A stretch of DNA of 6,025 bases, taken from Desulfonatronum sp. (GTDB lineage: Bacteria > Desulfobacterota > Desulfovibrionia > Desulfovibrionales > Desulfonatronaceae). The stretch covers positions 1 through 6,025 of the forward strand of contig SKYX01000125.1 in assembly GCA_007127655.1 (NCBI GenBank), given 5' to 3'. This document shows, one piece after another, positions 1 to 5,922 of this stretch. The notes beneath the pieces were generated by a model. The model saw only the letters and a list, made by a program, of their open reading frames with translations, was not told where the DNA came from and did not search any database. Within the stretch, counting starts at the first letter, position 1. Each line of letters opens with the position of its first letter. A program made the translations under genes and the position numbers.

Positions 1-8
1 CTTGCCTT

Positions 9-44
9 GTGAAATAGACGAAGTCTAAACGAAGCGGATTTCAC
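9..44. repeat. Nested inverted repeat downstream of smpB
   Basis: The arms GTGAAAT (9-15) and ATTTCAC (38-44) are perfect inverted copies. Inside is a second perfect hairpin, TAGAC (15-19) and GTCTA (23-27) around a GAA loop, sharing one base with the outer arm. TTTCAC recurs at 49-54. On the minus strand, the transcribed one for smpB, the inner loop is UUC. There is no U-run, so it is not a standard intrinsic terminator; it could be a small RNA structure, part of a dispersed palindrome, or chance. The rest of 1-62 holds no gene that I can see. Confidence 0.4.
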
Positions 45-50
45 TGGGTT

Positions 51-137
51 TCACGGGGCACGCATCCCAGCATCCCAGCATCCCAGCATTCCAGCATCCC
101 AGCATTCCAGCATTCCAGCATCCCAGCATTCCAGCAT
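51..137 (-). CDS. Possible 28-codon reading frame made of an octapeptide repeat
   Basis: On the minus strand an ATG at 137-135 opens a frame that crosses the whole 8-bp array and stops at TGA 53-51. It encodes two copies of MLECWDAG, one of MLGCWDAG, then MRAP. An AGGAG at 147-143 lies 5 nt before the ATG and overlaps the TAG stop of smpB, so ribosomes finishing SmpB could re-initiate here. Against it, such arrays are usually non-coding, the product has no known relative that I recognise, and the frame arises automatically from a stop-free 8-mer. I list it as a possibility only. Confidence 0.15.
   Translation of the reverse strand: MLECWDAGMLECWDAGMLGCWDAGMRAP
63..134. repeat. 8-bp tandem repeat array, nine units
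   Basis: On the plus strand nine perfect head-to-tail 8-mers run through this interval. They are of two kinds that differ at one base: CATCCCAG (units 1, 2, 3, 5, 8) and CATTCCAG (units 4, 6, 7, 9). A broken tenth copy (CATCC) follows at 135-139. The array lies directly downstream of the smpB stop. Because 8 is not a multiple of 3 and the unit contains no stop, all three frames are open through it on each strand, and on the minus strand every frame repeats the same eight amino acids. Confidence 0.95.
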
Positions 138-145
138 CCTGACTC

Positions 146-610
146 CTACATCCCCCCCCTCTCTCTCGCCATATCCCGATCCATGGCCCGGCGTTTGAGG
201 TCCTCGCGTTGGTCGTGGTATTTCTTGCCTCGGGCCAGACCGATTTCGAGCTTGGCCCGACCGGCCTTCCAGTACATTTTCAGCGGCACCACGGTCAGGC
301 CCTTCTGGGCGGTTTTGGCGCTCCAGGCGTCGATCTGGTGGCGGTGCAGCAGAAGTTTGCGCGGGCGCTCCGGTTCGTGTCCGGTATGCACGGCGGGGGC
401 GTACGGGGCGATATGCACGCCTACCAGCATGGCGTCTCCACCCGAGAACCGGACGTAGCCGTCCTTGAAGCTGACCTTGCCGTCGCGCAGGGATTTCACC
501 TCCGAGCCCATCAGGGCCAGGCCGGCCTCCAGGGTTTCCAGAATTTCGTATTCGTGCCGGGCTTTCTTGTTCTGGCCAATCAGCCGGGTCCCGTCGCTTT
601 TTGGTTTCAT
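146..610 (-). CDS. smpB: SsrA (tmRNA)-binding protein SmpB
   Basis: SmpB carries tmRNA to stalled ribosomes, where together they release the ribosome and tag the unfinished protein for degradation. The 154-residue protein has the family's OB-fold core: NKKARHEYEILETLEAGLALMGSEVKSLRDGKVSFKDGYV (14-53) and a stretch around VVPLKMYWKAGRAKLEIGLARGKKYHDQRE (106-136). The basic C-terminal tail with KRRAMDRDMAR (139-149) is the part that enters the decoding centre and mRNA channel. The start ATG overlaps the ptsI stop (TGATG) and has GAGGGG 5 nt upstream. The end is low in complexity (RERGGM, from a run of C and CT repeats on the plus strand) and the TAG stop lies 3 nt from the 3' edge of a tandem repeat. 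No tmRNA gene is visible in the window. Confidence 0.96.
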   Translation of the reverse strand: MKPKSDGTRLIGQNKKARHEYEILETLEAGLALMGSEVKSLRDGKVSFKDGYVRFSGGDAMLVGVHIAPYAPAVHTGHEPERPRKLLLHRHQIDAWSAKTAQKGLTVVPLKMYWKAGRAKLEIGLARGKKYHDQREDLKRRAMDRDMARERGGM

Positions 611-2388
611 CAGTACCCCTCGTCCAGCAGGGAAGAATAGAACATCAGTTCACTGGGATGGCGACGGAAGATGCTGTCCTTGACCAGCTTGTTGTTCCGT
701 CCCACGGTTTTGCTGGCCAGGACGTCCTTGAGCAGGGCCTTGCATTCCTCCATGGTCGCCTGGCGAATGATGTGCTTGATCACCGGCACGGCCTGGGGGT
801 TCATGCTCAGGCAGTCCACTTGCATGCCCATGAGTACCGGGATGCAGTAGGGGTCTGCGGCCATTTCCCCGCAGATGCTCACCTCGATCCCGGCCCGATG
901 CCCGGCGTCCACCACGTACTTGATCATCCGGACCAGGGCCGGGTGCAGCGGCTGATACAGATAGGAGACAAAGGAGTTGGTCCGGTCGATGCCCAGGCTG
1001 TACTGGATCAGGTCGTTGGTCCCGATGCTGAAGAAGTCCACCTCCGTGGCCAGGATATCCGCGGTAATCATGGCCGAAGGCAGCTCAATCATGATCCCCA
1101 CGGGCATTTCCGGATTGTACTTCACCCCTTCCCTCTTCAATTCCATGCGCACGCTGTTCAATACGGACTTGACCTGGCGTAACTCGCCCAACCCGGACAC
1201 CATGGGAAACATTAACGAGATGTTCTCATGCACGCTGGCCCGCAATATGGCTCGCAACTGAACCCGAAACAGGTCCATATGGTGCAGGCAGAACCGCACC
1301 GCCCGCAGCCCCAGGGCAGGATTTGCCTCGTCCAGGCTGCCGAAATGGTTCATGAACTTGTCCGCGCCGACATCCAGGGTGCGCAACACCACCTTGCTGG
1401 GAAACATGATCGAGGCCAGGTCCTGGTATTCTTCCAGCAACTGTTCCTCGTCCGGCAGCTTGAGCCGGTTCAGATAGGAATACTCGGTGCGGTACAGCCC
1501 GACCCCCTCGCCACCGTTGCCCAGCACCGAGGACACCTCTTCCAGCAGCTCGATGTTCGCGAAAACCTTGACCCGGTACCCGTCAATGGTCTCTGCTGGC
1601 AGATGGCTGGAACGGTTGATCCCGGCCTGGTATTCCTCGAACTGGTATTTCAGGTCCGTGAAGCTGGCCAACTCCTCCTCGTCCGGCTCGACGATGATCC
1701 GCCCTTGCAGACCGTCGATGATGATCAACTGCCCATCCTGGATGGATTCCTCCAGATCCGCCGCACCGACGATAGCAGGAATCTGCATGGCCCGGGCCAG
1801 AATTCCGGTGTGCGAGGTCTTGCCGCCGGTAACCGTGGCAAAGGCCATGATCTTGCCCACCTCCAGCTCCACCGTGTCCGCCGGACTGAGGTCGTGGGCC
1901 AGAAGAATAATCCGGGTATTTATGGACCGCAGACTGTTTCCGGACTCGCCCAGCAGATGCTGCTGGACCCGGCCCGCCACCAGGCGGACGTCCTGGATCC
2001 GTTCCCGGATGTAGGCGTCCTCAATGCTGCGAAAAACCGTTTCAATGTCTGCCACGGCCTTTTCCAGGGCCCACTCCGCGTTCAATTGCATGTTCCGGAT
2101 GTAGGTCTTGGCCGACTCCAGGAGCTTGGGGTCCTGGAGCATCATGATGTGCGAGTCGATGATCCGCGCATGCTCCAGCAATTCAGCGGGCACGCGGCCC
2201 TGAATGTCCTCGAGCTCGGCCAGGGCTTGCGAAAAGGCTTGATCCATGCGCTGCAATTCATCCTCGACGTCCCTGTCCGGGATATTCTGCCGCGGGATGT
2301 TGCGGGCCCTGCCTCGATTCAAAAAATAGGCTCGACCCAGGGCGACGCCTGTGGAAACGGGAATCCCTTGGATGACGTGAACTGCCAC
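610..2388 (-). CDS. ptsI: Phosphoenolpyruvate-protein phosphotransferase (Enzyme I)
   Basis: Enzyme I begins the phosphotransferase relay in the cytosol: it autophosphorylates on histidine from phosphoenolpyruvate and phosphorylates HPr. The 592-residue protein has the usual order: an N-terminal HPr-binding helical region (about 35-145), the swivelling phosphohistidine domain with VTGGKTSHTGILARAMQIPA (186-205), and a C-terminal PEP-binding barrel (about 260-555). Residues match E. coli with a constant offset of 4: H193 (phosphorylated), R300 and R336 (PEP binding), E435 and D459 (metal), N458, R469, and C506 (proton donor) in SICGEMA. All are present, so the enzyme should be active. The start is GTG, sharing its G with the ptsH stop (TAGTG), with AGAGGA 6 nt upstream. 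The end overlaps smpB by one base (TGATG). A tail of about 20 residues ends in LDEGY. Confidence 0.97.
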   Translation of the reverse strand: MAVHVIQGIPVSTGVALGRAYFLNRGRARNIPRQNIPDRDVEDELQRMDQAFSQALAELEDIQGRVPAELLEHARIIDSHIMMLQDPKLLESAKTYIRNMQLNAEWALEKAVADIETVFRSIEDAYIRERIQDVRLVAGRVQQHLLGESGNSLRSINTRIILLAHDLSPADTVELEVGKIMAFATVTGGKTSHTGILARAMQIPAIVGAADLEESIQDGQLIIIDGLQGRIIVEPDEEELASFTDLKYQFEEYQAGINRSSHLPAETIDGYRVKVFANIELLEEVSSVLGNGGEGVGLYRTEYSYLNRLKLPDEEQLLEEYQDLASIMFPSKVVLRTLDVGADKFMNHFGSLDEANPALGLRAVRFCLHHMDLFRVQLRAILRASVHENISLMFPMVSGLGELRQVKSVLNSVRMELKREGVKYNPEMPVGIMIELPSAMITADILATEVDFFSIGTNDLIQYSLGIDRTNSFVSYLYQPLHPALVRMIKYVVDAGHRAGIEVSICGEMAADPYCIPVLMGMQVDCLSMNPQAVPVIKHIIRQATMEECKALLKDVLASKTVGRNNKLVKDSIFRRHPSELMFYSSLLDEGY

Positions 2389-2672
2389 TAGCGTTCCTCT
2401 TCAAAACGGTTCAAAAACAACTGTTCGAGCCGCTCCAGGGCGGCCTGGGCATCCTCGCCCTGGGCCTTCAGCTCCACGGCACACCCTGGGCCCAAGGCCA
2501 GAGTCAGCAGGTCGAGAATGCTCTTGGCGTCCACCTCCTGCTCCTGGGAGAGCAAGGTGATCCGCGCCGAATATTTTTGGGCCTCCCGGGCCAGACGAGC
2601 CGCTGGACGGGCATGCAGTCCCAGCTCATTGGCCACGAAGACCTTCCGACTCACCACGTCAAGTGTTTCCAT
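2388..2672 (-). CDS. ptsH: Phosphocarrier protein HPr
   Basis: HPr is the small cytosolic protein that takes a phosphoryl group from Enzyme I and passes it to EIIA domains. This 94-residue form has the active-site signature NELGLHARPAARLA (15-28) with phosphorylated H20 and R22, and a second conserved patch DAKSILDLLTLALGPG (48-63). S51 lies where HPr of Gram-positive bacteria carries the regulatory Ser46, in the same A-K-S-I setting. The start is uncertain: ATG 2672 has only a weak AGG 11 nt upstream, while GTG at 2657 would give an 89-residue protein with H15 and S46 numbered exactly as in textbook HPr. The gene ends with TAG whose G begins the GTG start of ptsI, so HPr and Enzyme I are translationally coupled. 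Confidence 0.95.
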   Translation of the reverse strand: METLDVVSRKVFVANELGLHARPAARLAREAQKYSARITLLSQEQEVDAKSILDLLTLALGPGCAVELKAQGEDAQAALERLEQLFLNRFEEER

Positions 2673-2857
2673 ACCAACGTCAACCTGATTTGGAGGTTGT
2701 TCACGGAAAGCGTCTCCAGTCTTTCAGCACCAACGCCCCCGTCTCCCATCTTCATCGTCCTGCTCCCACCTATCGCCTTCTCTACTTTTGCTATTCCGAC
2801 TTTCGACTTCTGATTTTTTGACTTCTGACTTTTTGACTTCTGACTCTGACTTTTCAA
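2673..2857 (-). promoter_or_regulatory. Purine-rich leader between EIID and ptsH
   Basis: This 185-nt gap is by far the largest break between genes in the window, so it is the natural place for a ptsH-ptsI-smpB promoter or for post-transcriptional control. The half next to EIID holds a short tandem repeat. The half next to ptsH is strongly purine-rich on the transcribed strand, with five GGA triplets between about 2725 and 2798. I see no intrinsic terminator after EIID and no clear -35/-10 pair. The ptsH ribosome-binding site is poor (AGG 11 nt before the ATG). Confidence 0.4.
2798..2854 (-). repeat. Short tandem repeat, AGAAGTC/AAAAAGTC type
   Basis: Read on the minus strand from 2854 down to 2798, the sequence divides into eight consecutive short units: AAAAGTC, AGAGTC, AGAAGTC, AAAAAGTC, AGAAGTC, AAAAAATC, AGAAGTC, GAAAGTC. 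Put another way, a 15-nt composite (an AGAAGTC with an A-rich 8-mer) is repeated at 2805-2819 and 2820-2834, with a partial third copy at 2835-2844. The units differ by 6, 7 or 8 nt in length, as expected from slippage. It lies just after the EIID stop and in the leader of ptsH. It resembles the heptameric short repeats known between genes of several bacterial groups. Confidence 0.85.
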
Positions 2858-3664
2858 TCACAGCCCCCCGCTCCAAGCGGTCCACAGCCCGATCCAGACT
2901 GTAAGAAAGGCCAACACGAACCAGGCCCTGGACATGCGCAACCGGAAATAAGCGAAAGCGCAGCACAGCACCGCCGCGGTCCAAAAAAACCACGCCCATT
3001 CCGGGCCGCCCTCGACGCGCAACTCGGGCCAGAGTTGCCACCAGAGCAAAAGCAACAGTCCAGCGTTGACCAGCTTGATCCGCTGGCCCCAGTTGATCAG
3101 GTTCCAGCGTTTCAACCGGCTCAGAAATGCAATGCCCTCCCGAAATCCGCCGACAAAGGTCGCCAGCTTGAACACCTGCACGCCCAAAAAACAACAGATC
3201 AACCATGTCCACGCCAACCACGTCCATCCGTGCGTCAGCAACAGTGTCAAGACCAGGACGCAAAAAACCAGGGCCGCGCCGCTGAAAAAAGAGTCTCCCA
3301 GGGCGGACAAGGTGTAGGTCGTGGTATTTTTGACCCGCTGCAACATGGGCGGCGGCAGCATTCCTCGGGCGATGTCCCGCTCCAGGGACAAGAAAATGCC
3401 TGCAAGGAGCGGCGTCCAGAAGGGGTGGGTATTGTAGTGTTGCAAGGACCGACGTCGGGCTTTGCGCAACTCCTGGGCATTGCGGTGAATGACGTTCAGA
3501 CCAGGCTCCAAGGCCAAAGCCAAGCCGACGTTCTGCATCCCGCGAGTGTTGTAGTTGGCGCCGACGAGGTAGGTGCGCAGGAACGTGCGCAGCATGACCC
3601 GGAAGCTGAGGGAGGGAGGAAAGGTGTCCGGGGTAGACCGGGAGGCTGTCACGGAGGTGGTCAT
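2858..3664 (-). CDS. PTS system mannose/fructose/sorbose family EIID component
   Basis: EIID is one of the two membrane subunits (EIIC and EIID) of mannose-type sugar phosphotransferase systems. The 268-residue protein begins with a cytoplasmic part holding the family motifs NYNTRGMQNVG (38-47), a run ending in HYNTHPFWTPLLAGIFLSLE (76-95), and SALGDSFFSG (120-129). Hydrophobic, probably membrane-spanning stretches follow at about 126-144, 147-166, 200-212, 224-240 and 247-263. The first three motifs match the EIID family well; the C-terminal half is tryptophan-rich and more divergent. I start at ATG 3664, overlapping the rsmI stop as ATGA, with GAGG 5 nt upstream; the longer frame upstream is only rsmI read in another frame. 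No EIIC, EIIA or EIIB gene is in the window. It ends 185 nt before ptsH, so it is likely part of one PTS module with HPr and Enzyme I. The substrate cannot be told. Confidence 0.88.
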   Translation of the reverse strand: MTTSVTASRSTPDTFPPSLSFRVMLRTFLRTYLVGANYNTRGMQNVGLALALEPGLNVIHRNAQELRKARRRSLQHYNTHPFWTPLLAGIFLSLERDIARGMLPPPMLQRVKNTTTYTLSALGDSFFSGAALVFCVLVLTLLLTHGWTWLAWTWLICCFLGVQVFKLATFVGGFREGIAFLSRLKRWNLINWGQRIKLVNAGLLLLLWWQLWPELRVEGGPEWAWFFWTAAVLCCAFAYFRLRMSRAWFVLAFLTVWIGLWTAWSGGL

Positions 3665-4521
3665 GGGATCCTCGGGGCTGGAGCGGCCCGGGCCAGAGCG
3701 ATCAACCTGGCGTAGACATCTTTGGAAGACCAGCCATGAACCCTGGCCGCGACCCGTGCGGCCACCTGCTTCGGCGGGCCGGTCAGCATTTCCTCCGACA
3801 ACATCTGGTCCACATCCACGTCCAAGGTCTTCTCTGGAGCTTCCGGCGGGCCGACGAGAACGGTCACCTCGCCGCGAGGGTCCCACTCCATGTCCTGATG
3901 GCTTTCCAAACGTCCCAGAATAATCTGCTCATGCTCCTTGGTCAATTCACGGGCCAGGCAAAGATCCCGTGACCCCAGGCATTCCAGGGCCGTTTCAAGG
4001 GTGTTGCGCAGGCGGGAGTTGCGCTCAAAAAAAATCAGGGTGGTGGCCGCGCCGGCCCACGAAAGAAACAGCCGCTTTTGATCGCCAGCCTGTCGGGGCA
4101 AGAAACCCAGGAAGGTGAACGGAGAGGGAGGAAGACCAGAAGCGCACAAGGCGGCCACCGGAGCGCATGGACCGGGAACCGGAGAGACCGGAATCCCGGC
4201 GTCTCGACAGGACCGAACCAGGCGGTATCCCGGATCACCGATCAGCGGGGTCCCGGCGTCGGAAATCAGGGCCACGTCGCGCCCTTGCTCCAGAACGCTC
4301 AAGACCGCGGGAATCCGATCCTGCTCATTGTGCTCGAAAAAACTGCGCAACGTCCCTTTGGGCGCGACGCCGTGACGCTGAAAGAATAACCCGGCTCGCC
4401 GGGTGTCCTCGGCCAGAATCAGGTCCACGCCCTCCAGTACCTCTTTGGCCCGAGGCGAGAAATCACCAGGGTTGCCAAGGGTTCCGGCCACGACCCAGAG
4501 TCTGGGGGAAGGAAAAGGCAT
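3661..4521 (-). CDS. rsmI: 16S rRNA (cytidine-1402-2'-O)-methyltransferase
   Basis: RsmI uses S-adenosylmethionine to methylate the 2'-OH of C1402 in 16S rRNA, in the ribosomal decoding centre. The 286-residue protein has the tetrapyrrole-methylase-type fold with its characteristic motifs: [20 protein letters not shown] (10-29), LAEDTRR (36-42), ALISDAGTPLIGDPGYRLV (84-102), VPGPCAPVAALCASGLPPSPFTFLGFLP (115-142), FFERNSRLRNTLE (164-176, usually Y-E-S-P-x-R in relatives), ARELTKEHE (190-198) and RGEVTVLVG (216-224). A C-terminal helical part (about 235-280) contains the KQVAARVA and SSKDVYARLIAL segments expected in the family. The start is ATG at 4521, 59 nt inside yraN, with GGAG 10 nt upstream. 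Its TGA overlaps the ATG of the EIID gene (ATGA), so ribosomes finishing RsmI can re-initiate on EIID. Confidence 0.96.
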   Translation of the reverse strand: MPFPSPRLWVVAGTLGNPGDFSPRAKEVLEGVDLILAEDTRRAGLFFQRHGVAPKGTLRSFFEHNEQDRIPAVLSVLEQGRDVALISDAGTPLIGDPGYRLVRSCRDAGIPVSPVPGPCAPVAALCASGLPPSPFTFLGFLPRQAGDQKRLFLSWAGAATTLIFFERNSRLRNTLETALECLGSRDLCLARELTKEHEQIILGRLESHQDMEWDPRGEVTVLVGPPEAPEKTLDVDVDQMLSEEMLTGPPKQVAARVAARVHGWSSKDVYARLIALARAAPAPRIP

Positions 4522-4867
4522 CAGGAATGTGCTCCAGTCGGTCTCCCTGGGGGGTGCGGACCACCGAGACCACGTCGAATCGGCATGGTCGCTCCCACCA
4601 GTCGCGCCGACTGAGAAAATAACTGGCGGCCCGGGTCAGCTTGGTGATTTTGGAGCGATTCACGCTTTGGGCCGGAGAGGTTCGGGCGCAAGCCCCCCGG
4701 GTTCGGACCTCGACAAAGACCACAGTGTCCTTGTCCAGACAGATCACGTCTACCTCGCCGACTTGGCAACGCCAGTTGCGTTCCAGGACGTGAAACCCCA
4801 AGCCCTTCAACAACTGAACCGCGGCGTCCTCGCCGGCCTGGCCCTGGGCTAAATGCCCGGCAACCAT
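4463..4867 (-). CDS. YraN/UPF0102 family nuclease-like protein
   Basis: This 134-residue protein belongs to the UPF0102 (YraN) family, which has a restriction-endonuclease-like fold and no settled cellular role. Family features are visible in order: [25 protein letters not shown] (9-33), [21 protein letters not shown] (37-57), a basic K-x-x-K-L-T-x-A stretch (about 93-101), RFDVVSVV (118-125 region) and HIPDAF near the end. E38, D40 and E53 correspond to the conserved acids of the nuclease-like core. It starts inside the end of rnhB (19-nt overlap) and its last 59 nt overlap rsmI, so the three genes form one tightly coupled block. yraN genes commonly sit beside rnhB or rsmI. The ribosome-binding site is weak (GGGA about 6 nt upstream), which fits translation by coupling. 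Family membership is clear; function is not. Confidence 0.92.
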   Translation of the reverse strand: MVAGHLAQGQAGEDAAVQLLKGLGFHVLERNWRCQVGEVDVICLDKDTVVFVEVRTRGACARTSPAQSVNRSKITKLTRAASYFLSRRDWWERPCRFDVVSVVRTPQGDRLEHIPDAFSFPQTLGRGRNPWQPW

Positions 4868-5562
4868 AGCTGTTCCCGTAGCTTCTCCCGTAACAGCTCT
4901 GGTCGCGCCTCCGTGCCCGCCGGAGACAAGACCCCTTTGAAGGTCAGTCGGTGCACCGGAGCCGGTCCCAGATGGCGCAGGGCCTCCAGGTGTCGGGCCG
5001 TGGGATAACCTTTATGGATCGCCAAGTCGTACCCCGGATGGCGGCGATCCAGAAAAGTCAGGAGCTTGTCGCGAAAGGTCTTGGCCAAAATGGATGCGGC
5101 GGAAACAGCCGGGACCGTGGCGTCCGCCTTGACCATCGTCTTTTGGGGCATGTCCAGCGGAACCCGGTGCGTCCCGTCGACGATTAACGCTTCCGGGCGA
5201 ACCTTCAGGGTGCGCACCGCGCGGCTCATGGCCATCAGGGAAGCGCGCAGGATATTCACCCGCTCGATTTCCCGCGGCCAGGCCAGCCCCAGGGACCAGG
5301 CCACGGCCTGCTCCCGAATGGCCCGAGCCATGCACTCCCGCGCCTCGGCACGGAGCTTCTTGGAATCGGTCAGGCCGGGCAGATCGTAGGACTCAGGCAA
5401 AATCACCGCCGCGGCAACCACCGGACCAGCCAGGCATCCCCGCCCGGCCTCGTCCAACCCGGCGGTCGGACCGAGGTCGCGCGGCGCTTCTTCACCGGCC
5501 AAACGTCCGGAAACGTTCCCAAACAAACGGCCGGCCGCGGGCCGATGCATTGGCCCGGGCAT
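4849..5562 (-). CDS. rnhB: Ribonuclease HII
   Basis: RNase HII is a cytosolic nuclease that cuts RNA in RNA-DNA hybrids and starts removal of single ribonucleotides from DNA. The 237-residue protein has the full signature: [21 protein letters not shown] (residues 35-55), LTDSKKL (64-70), IVDG (127-130), [17 protein letters not shown] (145-161), and [21 protein letters not shown] (175-195). The four catalytic acids are D37, E38, D129 and D147, each offset by 21 from E. coli D16, E17, D108 and D126, so the active site is complete. The N-terminus is about 20 residues longer than in E. coli, and Met5 is another possible start. I keep the first ATG because AGG lies 5 nt upstream, overlapping the rplS stop. 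The last 19 nt overlap the next gene, suggesting coupled translation. Confidence 0.96.
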   Translation of the reverse strand: MPGPMHRPAAGRLFGNVSGRLAGEEAPRDLGPTAGLDEAGRGCLAGPVVAAAVILPESYDLPGLTDSKKLRAEARECMARAIREQAVAWSLGLAWPREIERVNILRASLMAMSRAVRTLKVRPEALIVDGTHRVPLDMPQKTMVKADATVPAVSAASILAKTFRDKLLTFLDRRHPGYDLAIHKGYPTARHLEALRHLGPAPVHRLTFKGVLSPAGTEARPELLREKLREQLWLPGI

Positions 5563-5568
5563 ACCAAC

Positions 5569-5922
5569 CTAGTTGTCCCAGGCGTTCTTGGACTTGATCC
5601 GGCTGGCCTTGCCCCGGAGCTTGCGCAGGTAGAAAATCCGGCTACGCCGGACCCGGCCCTCGCTGAGAACTTCCACGCGCTCGATGAAGGGGGAATGCAG
5701 AGGAAAAATACGCTCCACGCCGATCCCGTCCGACATTTTGCGCACGGTGAAGGTGGCATTGGTGGTTCCGCGATGCCGACAGAGCACCACGCCTTCAAAC
5801 ATCTGAATCCGTTCCTTATCCCCTTCGATGATCCGGACATGCACCTTGACCGTGTCTCCGGCCTTGAATTGCGGGATGTCCATGCGCATCTGGGAATATT
5901 CGATCTTTTTCATCAACTCCAT
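5569..5922 (-). CDS. rplS: 50S ribosomal protein L19
   Basis: L19 sits at the 30S-50S interface of the ribosome and helps form an intersubunit bridge. The 117-residue protein matches the family along its whole length: an N-terminal RMDIPQFKAGDTVKVHVRI segment, EGDKERIQMFEGVV, the TFTVRKMSDGIGVERIFPLHSP core, and a basic C-terminal part with VRRSRIFYLRKLRGKASRIK. The family is usually about 115-120 residues. An in-frame GTG two codons upstream would give 119 residues, but the AAGGAG site at 5931-5936 is spaced for the ATG, so I start there. It follows the probable trmD, as in most bacteria, and ends with TAG 6 nt before rnhB, so the two are surely co-transcribed. Nothing is missing or unusual in the protein. 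Confidence 0.97.
   Translation of the reverse strand: MELMKKIEYSQMRMDIPQFKAGDTVKVHVRIIEGDKERIQMFEGVVLCRHRGTTNATFTVRKMSDGIGVERIFPLHSPFIERVEVLSEGRVRRSRIFYLRKLRGKASRIKSKNAWDN

Noticed and set aside
63..139. CRISPR array
   Set aside because: The units are 8 bp with no spacers, and there are no cas genes.
1228..2391. 387-codon open frame on the plus strand
   Set aside because: It lies wholly antisense to ptsI, which has all Enzyme I catalytic motifs. The translation shows no recognisable domain and is a by-product of GC-rich codon use.
2651..2857. 68-codon minus-strand frame starting with TTG right after the EIID stop
   Set aside because: Its first third is the tandem repeat read as K-S-Q-K-S-K, the rest is the leader and the start of ptsH in another frame, and it has no family resemblance. 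It is in frame with EIID, but I have no evidence for readthrough of the TGA.
2724..3263. 179-codon minus-strand frame across the EIID end and the leader
   Set aside because: It is a shadow of EIID in another frame plus repeat sequence, with no family features.
3035..3715. 226-codon plus-strand frame opposite EIID and the end of rsmI
   Set aside because: It is antisense to genes with clear family motifs and has a glutamine-rich, unrecognisable translation.
3665..3886. Longer EIID with 74 extra N-terminal codons
   Set aside because: The extra part is rsmI sequence read in another frame and is arginine/glycine-rich. The ATG at 3664 has GAGG 5 nt upstream and an ATGA overlap with rsmI.
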